The notes under the pieces are model-generated. The model ran no database searches. It saw nothing but the letters and a program-made list of their open reading frames with translations, and was not told the DNA's origin. From positions 62,001 to 126,000 of the forward strand of contig JAGQDJ010000103.1 of the NCBI GenBank assembly GCA_022885665.1: a DNA stretch of 64,000 nt. The letters run 5' to 3'. How positions within the stretch are numbered: the stretch's first letter is position 1; each line of letters opens with the position of its first letter. The position numbers were made by a program, and so were the translations under genes. Origin of the DNA: Triops longicaudatus (taxonomy: Eukaryota > Arthropoda > Branchiopoda > Notostraca > Triopsidae). Shown in pieces: positions 36,844 to 49,375 of this stretch.

Positions 36844-36985
36844 CAGTGGACGACACTTAACTGCACTTCGGATAATGACAAGATCCGCTTAACGGCAGGA
36901 AAATCTCAAGTCCCTTTTCACTCCCATTTAACGTAACGGAGACTAACCTCGGATGCCAACTTGGTTAATGACATAGCTGGCATAA
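36844..36985 (+). mobile_element. pogo/Tigger-like terminal fragment, copy 2
   Basis: CAGTGGACGACACTTAAC, GATCCGCTTAACGG, AAGTCCC and CTCCCATTTAACGTAA match copy 1 at 35732 base by base over much of their length, in the same orientation. The 1.1 kb between the copies contains the palindrome and the hAT-like end. No transposase frame is visible. Confidence 0.5.
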
Positions 36986-39917
36986 AGTCGTGTAATTTTT
37001 CATTCCCGATTGGATATCTTTCAATTATATTTTTATCTGGTTAATAACAACCAACTAGGAACATAAGAGACAAACATGGTGGAAAACACGAGGCCAAAAA
37101 ATTCTAAGAAACGCTTTTATGAGTACTTATTCAAACGGCTTTCCTACAGAGAAAAGAGCGTTTCACCATTCTCGGATTCCTGTTTTGTATTTTTGCGATT
37201 TACAATCAGCTCTGTAAGAGAAATAGTAAAAAAGAAGTATACAACATTATTTTTTGCCCAGCGAGTTGAAGTGGCGCCCCTCTTGGAAAATAAAACAACG
37301 AAACAGAAGTGTCCGAACAAAACGTCAAACCTAAGTATTTCCTTCTGGTGCAACTTACTACAGGGGAGTCACTTTGTAAGCACTGGATAGTTCTTCTTCT
37401 TGTGGCGCAGTACATTACTTGTAGAATTACACTGCAAAGTACCCTTTAAGAAAAAAAGAACTTACATTATACCTGGAAGTTTCCGTCAGGAATGGGCTAA
37501 GGAACTTCAAAATATTCGTTAATTCGTGGACTAGACGCATTGCAAGTCACCAAAAAGACTTGCCTCTGACTTGAGGAGACTCGGGTCAAAACTAACATGA
37601 CACGAAAGTAACAAAAATCATAACTTTTGAACAAAAGGTTCTTGTGGTTGTAAAAAAAATAGTCATATCATATACCACTGGGCACCATTATGAAATGTTG
37701 CAATGTGGAATGATTGAGAATTTAATCAAGATATTCAATAATGCCTAACTTCGCTACCTTTTTTTAGGGAAAACGGGTGGCATGTTTTCGCTCGTTGCGT
37801 TCACTATAGATGACCAAAGATTTTTACAAAATATTTTTGAGCTTTCCGAATGGCTATTGAACAGTCTGTGAAAAGCTCAGAAAACCACAGTCCCACAATT
37901 ATTTTTACAAGGGATCTAGAAATCTCAGGACACCCGTCGAAATGACAGTAATAGCCGATGTTGGTTGCATTTTCCCATTAATTGTACAGCTGTTCTGAAA
38001 TTATACTATTTTTTTTTTTTTGGCTAAGATGAAGCTATAATATTCCAGTATTGCTTGGGCCTGCAACTTCAAAATTTCTTTACGATGCGTTTAATGAATC
38101 GTTACAAATTTGATTGTAAAGTTTCTTACAGGAAAACGCACGTTAAACACGATGTTACTTTTGCATACACGAGTTATCGGTAGTTAAGAAACGAGGGCCT
38201 CCTAGTTTGAAGACTAGCTAAACCTTATTTTAGGTTTTTAAGAAGCATACAATGGCTTAACAGACAGCAGAGTACGCTTGCATCTAGTGCTTGTGTATTC
38301 AGATACTAGTGAAGTTCGTGGCACGAGTAAAAAGAGACAAACCGAGAAATGTTACTATTGACCCGACCCTCCTCGAACTCGTATAAAATACGGTTTCATA
38401 GTACGCTTTTCTATGCAGTATAGTCTTTTCACAAAGGAACTTTGGCGTCCACTTACTACAATATCTCGCAAACGACTGACATCGGTTTTCTCTGATTTCG
38501 ACTATTTTACAGTGTTTTAACGATAGTGGAGACGTTTGAGTATTTTAGATTTTTGTTACTTGATTCTCATGAGAATAGGGCAAGGAAGAGTACACGCCCA
38601 AAACTCACACGTGTTCCTTCTGACGAAGTTTCATGGATTAGAAGGTTTGTTGTGAAAAATAAATGACTTGGCAGTCAATTTTTCAAAAGTCAAGTTTCTT
38701 TATTGTGGAGTCAATTTTTCAAGACTGAATGGATTACTACTTTTTCACATTTGTGACTTGGATTTTAGGCTCTGTCAATCACGCTTTATAGTGTTTGATT
38801 CACTACTACTTATGAGGATATACATTTGAGTTTCGGAAATCTAAAACATTGACATTTTGGTAAAATTCTCCACCGTTTTGAAGAAAACTGACATGTGTTT
38901 CAAAATGGCGGTGTCGTTTACTATGACATATCAGTAATCGCCTAGATTGACACGTTTCATAGCACTCAACTGTATTAAACTGCTAACTAGCAGCTAGAGA
39001 TAACTTGGTAACCTTTATCATGAAGGGATATATTTAAGAATTGCTTATTTTAATTCGTATTCTGTAAGTTCTGTACAATTATTGAATTAAATCTTGAATG
39101 ACGAACAATCCTGGAATGCGTGTAACAATCCACGACATAGCTTGCCTTGTTGGAACTGCCCACCCAAAAGCCTATACGATGTAGAATATCACAAAGAGGT
39201 TTGTCAAGGCAGATATTTTTCTTTTCCATTTAAACGCTATTACTTGGAAGAAAATGTACAATGGTAGCACCAAAGAAGAATACAATGAAGTTTCTTAAGA
39301 TTTTGCTGGCAAATTCCTGCCTTGTAGCGAGCAAACTTCTTTTATATAAAAGGACAAAGATTGTCCTTCTAGACCCTGCCTGTAGTGGGAAATTGCAAGG
39401 TTATTTGTAATGCCCAGCGTCTGTCTTGACTTGAAATCGTACCAAATCGGCTAAAGGCTGTGTACTATCTCGTCTTAACGTCTTAGGCATTATTTAGCCG
39501 ATTTTTCTTAGCTTCATCCTTGAAATCAATGTTCCCTATTCGGTTAGCCCTTTTTAGTTTTCCATTTGAAGCCATTTTGCGTAGACAGTATCTCAATAAA
39601 CTAATCAGAGAAGCAAAGTTTGTTACTGTGTCATAGCACAATCGGGGTGTGCCAAAGCTCCCACCAGGGTAGTGTACCATGACACAAAGATCACTTCAGA
39701 GAAAAAAAAAATCCACAACCGCTCACAACAAGCGCAAGAAAAAATACTATAAGTTCTGTAATTGAATTCTCTAAGTAAAAATTTCGGAACCATTAAAATC
39801 TGTCAGGTAACTTTCGTAAGGAAAAATACTTCAGTAAAAATGTATCAAACCACACGACTCTCCCTTACTACACGATTCCTCTTAATTACAGATGTGCTCT
39901 ACGAGTGTACGCATAGT

Positions 39918-40160
39918 ATATGTGGCCGAGCGATTCAAGGCATCCGCTTGCAACTGAGAAGTCCTGGGTTCGTGCCCCCCAGGAGAGAAATTTTATTCAC
40001 TATTTCAGTGCGGTGGAAGGCACTATTCCTTCCATTGACCGAGTTTCAGCTCGAGTCGGTCCGTGTCCTCTGTATCTGTCAAACCTGGAGAACTAGGCAA
40101 TTCGGGAAACCGAGCAAGCATGGCAAGCCAGATTGGACAGTACCGAGTACAGGGGATAGA
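39918..40160 (+). mobile_element. tRNA-derived SINE-like element
   Basis: GTGGCCGAGCGATTCAAGGC is a good class II (Leu/Ser-type) tRNA 5' half with an A box, and GGGTTCGTGCCCC, 44 bases on, is a B box with one departure from GGTTCGANNCC. The sequence between does not fold into a sound anticodon arm, and the 3' side continues into non-tRNA sequence. That points to a SINE head or tRNA pseudogene, not a working tRNA. The 3' end and target-site duplications could not be fixed. Confidence 0.5.
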
Positions 40161-42726
40161 AGTCCAAGCCAGGGAGGAGCCTAGGTAGAGAGGAAGGGCG
40201 GAGTTTTAATTTTTCTGTATTCATCTCCGTTCCCCTTTACTTTTCATACTTTAATTGGCAAGGCTTAAGCTTAGCTCATTGCCGCCCTCACATTAGAATT
40301 CAAGATTTTGGCAAGGATAAGAGCATAGTACAATTTCCATTTCCTTTGTTTAGCACTGAATCAAATGGGAAATAACCCAGAAAACGGCTATCCAGAGTCG
40401 AATAAGTCACGCCCATTTTTCGACTTTCCTCCAATGAGAAGTCAGGGATTTCGAAGGGAATACAAAGTATTTAGCGGTAAATTCAAAAACACGGACCATT
40501 TTTCGAAAGAAAGCCGCAACTAAAAATTCGTTTTGCATGATCGTGACAATGCTAAAGAAATCTTCGTTTTTCATGAAAAGAATCCTTCAATTTTGTAGAA
40601 AATAATCTTCGCACACAAGAAAATAAAAGAATCGTTTTTCTTACATACTAAAAATGTATTTGTAAACTTCACGACCAATAAATACGCAGAAACCAGCAAG
40701 TAAAACGAATCTAAAGAGCGAATTCGTGTTATACCAACGATTTTACGTTAGAACTGAACGAGCACTAGGGCGAATATTAAGGTTGAATATTAAGGGACAT
40801 ACAATGTAGAATTTTCCTAGTTTTCGGACTGTGAGTACCATGTTTAACAATAAGAGAAAAAAAGTGTTCACTGATCCCAAATTGTAATCCCGAAAAAGAA
40901 AACTTACAAAAAGCAGTATATCAGAAAGAAAATACGAAACTGTATACGAAAATGACACAGGTTTAAAAGTAAATGTCAATATTGACGCGTCACAAATGTT
41001 GTCTCTTAATGAAAGTAAACCTCGCCATTAGCCTAAAACCAGCCTGTATCTATAATGAAGTTTGTAAGATTGCACCACAAAAAATGCATGCATATCATAA
41101 GGCATTAATCTCTTCTTTGACGCGTTTCGCAAGAAAGCCTTACTTGAACTTTAAATGCACGTCACTAAATACATGACCTGCAAGATAAAAGGTCAAATAT
41201 CCCACACATGTCTACTGTGCATTGTTGCTTCGGTTAAGGTTTGCCATGACTTAGCTTTTATCTAACATCAATGACATACCACGCCACATGAAGCTACAAA
41301 AGTACACTTCCGGTGTGACTTTTCTGCTTTCGTACAGATGTTACGAAAGTATACATGTAGAACGCGACCTGAAACACGACGTTGCTAAACGCAACATATA
41401 AGGATGGAAGAGTAATCGTTGCTACCATTAAGGAAACCAGCCGACTTCATCTAGCAAACTGAAATAAATTGACATTATGATCACGAGATGCTAACACTGT
41501 CACAATAGTAACATGTAAAATGAAGTCCTTGCGCTAAATTCACTTAGCTTCTCTAAGAAGACTGAGTTTCTTTCAGAACAGTTTGAAAATAATTACGTAA
41601 AAACAATAGCTAACTGCTTACCTTAAAAGTCAACAGTAGTGTCTTTGCACATGCGCAACCGTCAACAGTAAAAAATTGGTCGACGATCTATTCATTTATC
41701 TACGCTTCTTCCGCACGTGACGAGGGCTCGTGAACGACTGAGCTCGCCGATTGTAAGGGCGTGTGAGGGGGGGGGGGGGCAGGAGCACATCCTAGTGACC
41801 ATTTCCAAAAGCGCGCTGAATTCAGATAGGTCTTCATGTGTCCTTCAAACACAATCCAGGCTTCTTTTAAGATACAAACGTTAAAAATGAGAATAAAGAC
41901 TAGAACTACAGGAACTGTCTCTTCAATTAACTTTATTCGGAAATGTCGTTATGGGAGTGACTCGGTTCAATCGTAACATGAGGCAAAACTAACAAAAATC
42001 GTCAATTGTCTAGAAGAATAAAAACTTGTCCAAAAGAATCTTACGAAGTCAGCAGTTGAAACTCCACCCATGGTTTTTTGCGATGCAACTGATGCTACCG
42101 CACATTTGGAAACAATTCGAACATCTTCACTGGATACAAATATTTCCTGTTACCATAGCCTGCTGCTGTGTAGCCTACAAGAATGTATTATGTCATCAAT
42201 AATGATGATATAAGCGATTCTTTTTGGAACACCGCTTACACTTCCAATATGGCCCTTCATCATTGTTGTATATGTACTGTTGCTGCCCATAAAGCGTCTA
42301 ATAATGGTAACTATTCCAAACGAAAATTTAAATTCAATATCCTCCACGAAACCCACACACACGCTATCGCAGTTATGGCGGTCAAGGACTTCTAAGAGTT
42401 TTCTGCGAGGTAACAGATTGTTGGTAAAGGTGCCTTTTTTTCGGAGGAAAGAAGTCCACACATTCGTACTGCAAATGACAATTAAACTTTTATTTTTAAT
42501 GTCCACATATTTTACCGAAAGATGTCTTCTGTGCTGATTCCATGTCCATCGCCAACGCGATGGATAATCTTGCTCTCAGCAGGAGCCTAGGCAAATTTGT
42601 ACATAATCGTGGAGTTCGTTGTTGCAAGCTTGCAGCACCAAGTAATCGTGGAGGAAGGGCGCGCGGAATCCTTCGACAAGGACTGACGACAAATTTCCTC
42701 ACTAAACGCTTTAAACACCTGTAATA

Positions 42727-42828
42727 GAAAATAAATATAATGTTAATAATAATAATAGAAATAATAATATTAGCAATAATAATAGTAACAATAGTAATTA
42801 TTATACTACTACTACCACTAATAATAGA
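42727..42828. repeat. Imperfect (AAT)n / (TAC)n trinucleotide repeat
   Basis: Runs of AATAATAATA interrupted by single substitutions, passing into ACTACTACTACCACTAATAATAG. Confidence 0.8.
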
Positions 42829-43925
42829 GAGAAAGCTCCTTAAGTAAAGCTAATATCTAGCAACAGAAAATGTTTAATACTTTTCCTAATGAAATTAGGA
42901 CACTCAAACCTCTAATATCACACACCCGAAGTTGTTTCGTGATGAAAGCTGTCACCAGAGTCCGACTATTGCTACTCCACACTAAAGAATGGCGCGTATC
43001 CCCCAAGCCCGCTTATACGCTACGTTTTGTATCCCAACTACTGCCCAAAATATCCCGATCTGAGCGCTGTGTTTCGTATCCAGCTTCCAAGAATTATAGC
43101 TCAATCTTGGACCACTCTAACGTGTTGCGAGGACCAATGTGATTAGGAACTGAAATAACGTGGGTCAGAAGCCTTTAGTTATATAGATATATAAAAAAAA
43201 ACATATAAATAAATTCAAAGTTACGGTATTCGCGACCAAGCAGGTTCTGCGTATCATTTGTATTTAATACTGCTGTCAGCAACATTCGGCCACTTGCTTC
43301 ACCAATAGCCACTAGACCTTCGGATCAGGACCTGGATACCAAGCCAAACATTTTGCATTGACAACTTCGGGTGTAGTACCCATAAGATTTGCTCCTGTCG
43401 TCTTAGACACTTGAAATCCTATAGTGATAAAAAAAAAATCATTAGCAACCACCTGAAATAGGGTATGATTTAAGTATCCGAATGGGTATATGCACCTACT
43501 TGGCGGTTTGTTGTTGTGGACTGCATTCCTGCTGAGTTCTTCGATAGGGAGAAACTGACCTACACACCAGTCACAAACTTGTCTTTCGATGAGGGGGATC
43601 ACAACATCTCTACTTTAGAGGCTGTCATGGCTTACAACTGAGGGTTAACAATTAAACCGATTGTATTATTTTAACGCGCTCATAAGATGTTCGCTTCCAA
43701 AACGGACCAAACTATTGCATAGCCACCAAGCGGCTGAAATGGCTAACTTGGCGCCACGCTCAAATCTGTAGTGATTCTCTGAGAGTGCAGGTCAGAATGG
43801 CTAGCTCGGATACCCGCATAAACGCCACCGTAAGTTATCCCTAATGCTCCAATCACCCTTCACACGACTGTTTTCAAACGACAAGATACAGAAGTCAAGA
43901 ATTAAACCTATAAGCAAGGAGTCGC

Positions 43926-44075
43926 GAAGGGGCTTTGCTGGAGGGGTGAGGGCTTAATTTTACCGACTGCAGTTGACGATTTTGCCAACTCTAGTTGTGA
44001 TACTTTTTACCGAATCGGTTTTGACCAATTATTGGGGGGTAGATCCCCTTTAACTACCCCTCGCGACGCCCCTTC
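43926..44075. mobile_element. MITE-like element, about 150 bp
   Basis: The left end GAAGGGGCTTTGCTGGAGGGGT and the reverse complement of the right end, GAAGGGGCGTCGCGAGGGGT, form imperfect terminal inverted repeats of about 22 bp around AT-rich, noncoding DNA. Size and structure fit a nonautonomous DNA transposon. The family is not known to me and target duplications are unclear. Confidence 0.55.
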
Positions 44076-45830
44076 ATACACACAAAGAGTTTCTGTGAAT
44101 AATTTGTGACATTAAGCTCTTGAATGTCGCTTTCATGAGCCATTTTGGTGTTACTATGCTTAAAAGCAAACTCAAGAAGACAATGAAAACGTTAAGTCAA
44201 AGCGGCTTATCCACTTTGGAGAGCTTTACACTACAATTATCGAAAAAATAGTGAGTGGTGACGTCTATAAAGCTTTTCATTTTTGAAACCGACTAAAGTG
44301 CGAACAATCAAGCGCTCAATTTTAAAAATTAACAAAGGCCTTTTTCGAAAAAAAAACTTGATGGTGACTTTCGTGAACAGAAGAGAAACTCTACCACTAA
44401 AAAAGCTTAATAAATTCTGTTAGCTTTGCTAACCAAAACATCCGAAACACCTCCCCATATTATTGGCCATAAGCACTCTTAGCTCTATCGTAACCTTAAG
44501 CTTTCAAAATGAAAAGCGAATAATTGCTGATGAAATCAAAGTCATCTGCGATCAAAGACTTCATTGATTTGAACGCAGCTGACTGGAAAATATCAGAAAA
44601 AGAGCAGATTCCTCTCCCTGGTTTCCAAGTAATAGGTATTTCCATGTAAGCTGCTCAATTCAACGATAGAACTCCAAATTTGCCAACCAGTGTTCTAAAA
44701 ATGTAATAAGCGTAGTGAAAATTTATTTCAATTGGACTGCTACTTTTAAATACAATACTAGACTGGTGTAGGCAAACTCCAGTGAGATCCGGGGAATTTC
44801 AGGAGGTCGTCATAAGAACCGACCGTTATTTTTGTCAGTAAAGATCCAACTTCCGGATTTTTCTTTTAAAATCACTGCGAAAATGAATTTGGAAATGTAT
44901 GATTAGGAAACTGACAATTAAACGATATAGCAATCAAAGTTCCATACCGGAATTTGCTGCGAAATTTTGTGCAAAAAAAAAAATGTCAGAAAAAGGATAA
45001 AATACACAATGCACGTTGCCTCTCACTGCTGAAAGTTGTCCTGGTCTTCGGAAGCGTGTCGACTGAGACTCATTCTAGCGGCGAAAGTTAAGAAAAGTTC
45101 CAGAAAATCCCCTGTCCATATACTGTGTCTCTCCTAAAATAGTGCTAACTAATTTTATTTCTGTTAGGCCTAACCTAAGCTTTTTAAGCTAAAACAACGA
45201 AGAAATACTACGCTTGATAACAGAAATGACAGAAAAGAAGAGCAAAACTATTTGATAAGGGATTTCGGGCCAATATAGGCTACAACGTACAAAAACTATA
45301 ACGGACAACAATTTTGTCCCTGTGCGAGTATTTTGTAGCGAGATTTTACTGCACATTAATTGTTATGTAAAAAGTCCAATGTTTTGTGTAACTGCTTTCA
45401 AAAATATTGCTGTTTACAACACCTGTAGACTTTGTAATTTTTCAATGAGAGATGAGTTTACAGTTCACGTGAAATGTACTAAAAATACTGGACACCAAAC
45501 CATCCTTATAAAGAAACTAGAGGTAAAGTGACTTACATAACATATTGTATTCTTACAAACGCTTTCTTGTAAAAATTACTAAATATGTGGTACCTTTACA
45601 AATGTTATTTTATTCACAAAGAAATCACGGTGAGTACGTTTACGATTGTAGTAGAATAGAAATTAATCTCTCGCAGTAGCACAGAATAGTTGTTGTCCGC
45701 TACATTACAGCAAAATCTTTTGCTATATTGCTTTAAAATGTTGATAAAACTTTGTTTTTATTTTTTTTTCCGGTGTATCCCTACCCTCCTCTACAGCGTA
45801 AACAACCTTCCAGACCTTAAGCTTTCATTG

Positions 45831-46140
45831 TTGCTTACGTGCCTAGGGTAGGATGCCTTCTGAACGAGGTCACAAGGCCTTCTGCCCACGACCTTCATGC
45901 GACCTTGTGGGCCTGCTTATAGCCGGTCAACAAGCCTAGGTTGGGACTAATTAATTAGGGAGTCCTGATAGGCTACATTAGAATGGAACAGGTTTTGTTG
46001 TCCAGCCCCCTTTATTTCAGTAAATACACGAAAGTTAGCTCGAACCCCCGATTGTATATTGTTCACCCTTTCCGTTCCTTGCAACGCCCTGTGCAGCTCT
46101 TACAACCTTACGACCTCTTTGGGAACCAGACCTAAATGGC
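45831..46140 (+). mobile_element. Possible solo LTR fragment
   Basis: A stretch of distinct composition begins TGTTGCTTACG, contains CTTTATTTCAGTAAATAC and TGTATATTGTTC, and is followed at 46136 by ATGGCGACATTCAG, reminiscent of a TGGCGAC primer-binding site beside gypsy or BEL LTRs. No second LTR or polyprotein was seen. Boundaries and identity are weak. Confidence 0.25.
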
Positions 46141-46749
46141 GACATTCAGCTTAAGGCTGACAATACTTTGAGATTATCAGCAGAAACAGCTTTTTTTAGA
46201 CAAATTTGGGTGCAAACGATTCGTAGTGCTAAAGGTGAACTGAAAAATAACTTGTAGTTAAGAAGACATTGAAACTCACCCCCCTTGAACTAAGGCAACA
46301 AGACTGCCCACAGCTTGTAAACAACTAAAAAATGAGCGCGCTTTTCTAACTTTAGTTTCGCGCGACGTGAAGTATAACTAAAAAGTTTCACAAAAGATGA
46401 CAGCTTCTGTTAGGAGATCAGACGGAGGGGCAGCTTTAAGCGAAGGGCGTCAATGAAGTCTCTTACCTCGTTAATTCAGTTATGATTTATGCAAAGACCA
46501 ATAAACTAATGAAGACAAGTGTCGAAACTTAGGAAAGGAAAGCGAACACTGAAGACGCTTATCCGAGCACCACTATTTCATTTTTGCGTGTGTCAAGGCG
46601 TTAGTCTGAGAAGTAGCAGCCAGACAAGTACATTACGTCGACTTGACGGCAAATAGTGATTCATTCTTAACGATTTTGACAAGCAAGTGCCGACCCTTTC
46701 ATTATTGGGAGTGGATTACCAGTACGTCGGAGAGAACGGAAACGTAAAG

Positions 46750-48236
46750 ATGGTGTTTCATAGAAACGCTAGTGAAACAACAGTGGAAGAAACGAAATCC
46801 AATCGCAGCACTGCGTATCCTAGTGCAGTCTTAATCCTTCTTAAAATTATTCTTTTTCTTAAATGGACTGGGTGTTTTCCAGTCACTGTTAGTCAGACAC
46901 GTTTCCGATTGTTTCAGTTTCGTTTCGCAGGCTGTCGCATCGCTACTGTACAATGGATCGTAGTTTTCGGTCTGCAAATTTCCCTAACGGTGGCTTATAT
47001 TACTATGCGGGGCTACTTCGCTCGTATACCGGACATTATCATCTACGCATTATTCCAGTTTAACATCTGCTGTTCCGTTATATTTATTCCACGGTTCTTC
47101 TTTGCGAAGCGGAGAGCATTACAATCAACCCTTAACAATTTAACTGAAATTCACAGGTCGTTCGAATTCAATCACACACAAGGCAAAGTCTTGGCTATTT
47201 CGATCACATTGCTTCTCTTCGAATTTCTAATGGTAAATTCAAGACATTTTTGGGAAAATTAATCTAGAATCTTTTGTCTAGTTGGTGCCCAATATAATGA
47301 AGGCATATTCTTCGGAGAGCGACGTCATTGGAAGCCCTGTCTTCAGTATTGGAACAGGAAATTCTGTCATTGGTTTCGCCATGTACATGTTTTGGAACGC
47401 ATTTTATTATATATCCTTGTTGATAGTACCCATACAACTTTACATCCTCAGCCAAACAGTAGCCAGTTATCTCGAGGACCTTACAAAAGAGATACAAAGT
47501 CTGAACGTGAACTTAGTGGGATTCAACCAGCGCGAAGTTTTGGATACTTTTGCCCCTCTCGACACTAACCCTCGTCATTACTATAAGATGCGGATAAAAA
47601 CACTTCATGGCTTCTGTATCAAATTGGAAAAGACGGTTGACACTATTAATGAGTACCTCGGAGTGGTCCTATCCCTTTTCTTTTTATGCCATGTGGTGGA
47701 CATACTTAACAACTTGAATACGATATCCAAATTTGCAGCAAATGCAGCTGTACTATTTTCGAAAAATTCTTTTGCCTTTGCATACCCTCTAGTATGTCTC
47801 ATTCGAGACGTAGCTGAATTACTCTTCGTTATATGGGCCGCGGACCTACTTGCTTCTGCAGTAACGACAAAGAGGCTTAGGGGCTATGGCCTCATGGATG
47901 TTTTTGTTTCATTTCAGGTGAACAGATGCAAAGTGGAAGCCATGAGAATACACATTTTTGAGCACAGTAGCGAGGCTGACGGTTCATTGTATTTACAGTT
48001 CCAGTACTTTCTTAACCACCTTGCCTCCATGAGGATTGAGATTTCTGCCGTGGGCTTCTTCTCAATAAGCAGGAAGACAATTTTGCCTGTAAGTTAAATT
48101 CTAATTTGTAAGTCATCTGTAAATGATTTTCTATGGTTAGGTGCTAGGTATTATAATCACGTACTACTTGGTAATCGTACAGTATGCAGATGACTATGGA
48201 CGCCTAAACAGCGCGAAAAAATCAACTGTCTACTGA
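46750..48236 (+). CDS. Gustatory-receptor-like seven-transmembrane protein
   Basis: Probable ligand-gated cation channel of the insect Gr/Or (7tm_7) superfamily, acting in the plasma membrane of chemosensory cells. Exons 46750-47232, 47282-48088 and 48141-48236 join in frame to 461 residues; introns are 49 and 52 bp. Hydrophobic segments: SAVLILLKIILFLKW, IVVFGLQISLTVAYI, IIIYALFQFNICCSVIF, a segment across the first splice, FWNAFYYISLLIVPIQLYI, YLGVVLSLFFLCHVVDI, a Leu/Val-rich segment near LLFVIWAADLLAS, and the end GFFSISRKTILP joined to VLGIIITYYLVIVQY. TYYLVIVQY is the family's C-terminal TYhhhhhQF motif with Tyr for Phe. The start is the first ATG in frame; the frame is open upstream to 46660 without an ATG, so a further 5' exon is possible. 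It converges on the SMOC gene. Ligand unknown. Confidence 0.85.
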
Positions 48237-48504
48237 ACATTTCACGTCAAAAATTGAAATTACTGTAGCTTTTTTTCAACAGTACTTTTAAACGACACAA
48301 CATCCTTTCACTTTGTGCCCTGCTCTTGGGTATTATTTCCTATCTCGACGGCATTTTGCTTTAACAAGACAGGTCTGTCGAACGGTCGAACGCTATGACG
48401 CAAGGTTGGACTATACCTCTTGGTCTTTGGTACATTAAGTAAATATATAACTTCGGTAAATACACAATACACACAAAAACGGAGGTTTGGAGCATGTAAA
48501 TTTT

Positions 48505-48755
48505 TTGGATTGCTCCACTCCTTTGCTCCTGCATTTCCCATAACGAAATACTTAAGCGTAGTTACAGTGGTAATTAAATTGAATAAAATAGCGATTATAG
48601 GAAGGAAAAGTAGCAAGATAACTTATGCTATAACTTTTTTACCGTAAAAAAATGGAGCATTGGAGCAAGGAATATTTTGGTTGCTCCGGCTCCGCCTCTG
48701 CTCCGGGCAAAAGCACTTGCGCTACTGCTCCGGGCTCCGTTCTAAAGCTCTGCAC
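48505..48755. repeat. GGAGC/GCTCC-rich interspersed repeat
   Basis: Two clusters of GCTCC and GGAGC words (near 48508-48540 and 48652-48755), the second dense with GCTCCGGCTCCGCCTCTGC and CTACTGCTCCGGGCTCCG, set in AT-rich DNA. It looks like part of a dispersed repeat, not coding or promoter sequence. Confidence 0.4.
48582..48587 (+). terminator. Candidate poly-A signal of the receptor gene
   Basis: AATAAA 346 bases after the receptor stop codon, the first good hexamer downstream on that strand. Confidence 0.35.
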
Positions 48756-49226
48756 AAAAATGCAAATTTTTGGACGCAAAAGAAAACTTGTATTGTCTGT
48801 ATTTCCGCGAGTAAATGGCCTAATTGAATTACTTATCGCAAACCATTTTTAACGTACGTTGCGGATATCTTTTTTTCACGCATGCAAAAAGTTCACATAA
48901 CAATCTTGTAAATAAATCGCCAAGATATTTGTACCCTAATCTTTCTAGATGGATGATGCGTTGTGTGCCATTTCGCTAGCTTAGAAATTATATTAAAAAA
49001 CGTACTAACATTGAAAACGGCACAGTCAATGTTCAAATGCATTGAATGTATTATTTTTAATACTTTTATTATGTTACTGCACTTGAACGATAGTTAGCTA
49101 TGCGTCAAATTCTTGTGCATTAATTTCATCGTAAGAAGTTTCTTTCTTTAAAACTTTTTCACTGCTACTTGTCCTCCGACATCCACTTCTTGTAAGTCAA
49201 TCTTACATATTTAATACCTTTACAGT

Positions 49227-49375
49227 GTAAAGGCCCGTAGCCAGGATTTTGGTTCGGAGGGGGGGAGGGTCAATATGGAATTTCATAGGATACTTCGGTT
49301 TCACCTATGTTCTCCATTACAAAATCAACATTTCAGGGGAAGGGGGTTAACCCCCTAGGCTACGGGCCTGCTTTA
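49227..49375. mobile_element. MITE with GGCCCGTAGCC termini, about 150 bp
   Basis: The left end is GTAAAGGCCCGTAGCCAGG and the right end, read on the other strand, GTAAAGCAGGCCCGTAGCC, so the terminal inverted repeats match apart from a two-base insertion. G-rich then C-rich inner flanks extend the pairing (GGAGGGGGGG against AACCCCCT). The GGCCCGTAGCCAGG terminus with a G-rich follow-on is a motif I recall from short transposons in several invertebrate genomes. It lies between the convergent receptor and SMOC genes. Confidence 0.65.

Larger units (their letters stand above)
34643..46700. other. Gene-poor spacer rich in repeat relics
   Basis: No conserved gene was recognised between the Pax stop and the receptor gene. 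The DNA is AT-rich and carries the dated transposon fragments listed separately, the 31-bp palindrome, a tRNA-derived element, an AAT-type microsatellite and a 13-G run at 41767. The first several hundred bases probably include the Pax 3'UTR. Confidence 0.55.

Noticed and set aside
42150..42506. 118-codon minus-strand frame
   Set aside because: Low-complexity Ile/Asp stretch, no family resemblance, overlapping frames on the other strand.
43312..43602. Minus-strand frame ending KCLAWYPGPDPKV with an apparent 34-bp GT-AG intron
   Set aside because: The intron would be shorter than any other here, the frame matches no family I recognise, and the region reads open either way.
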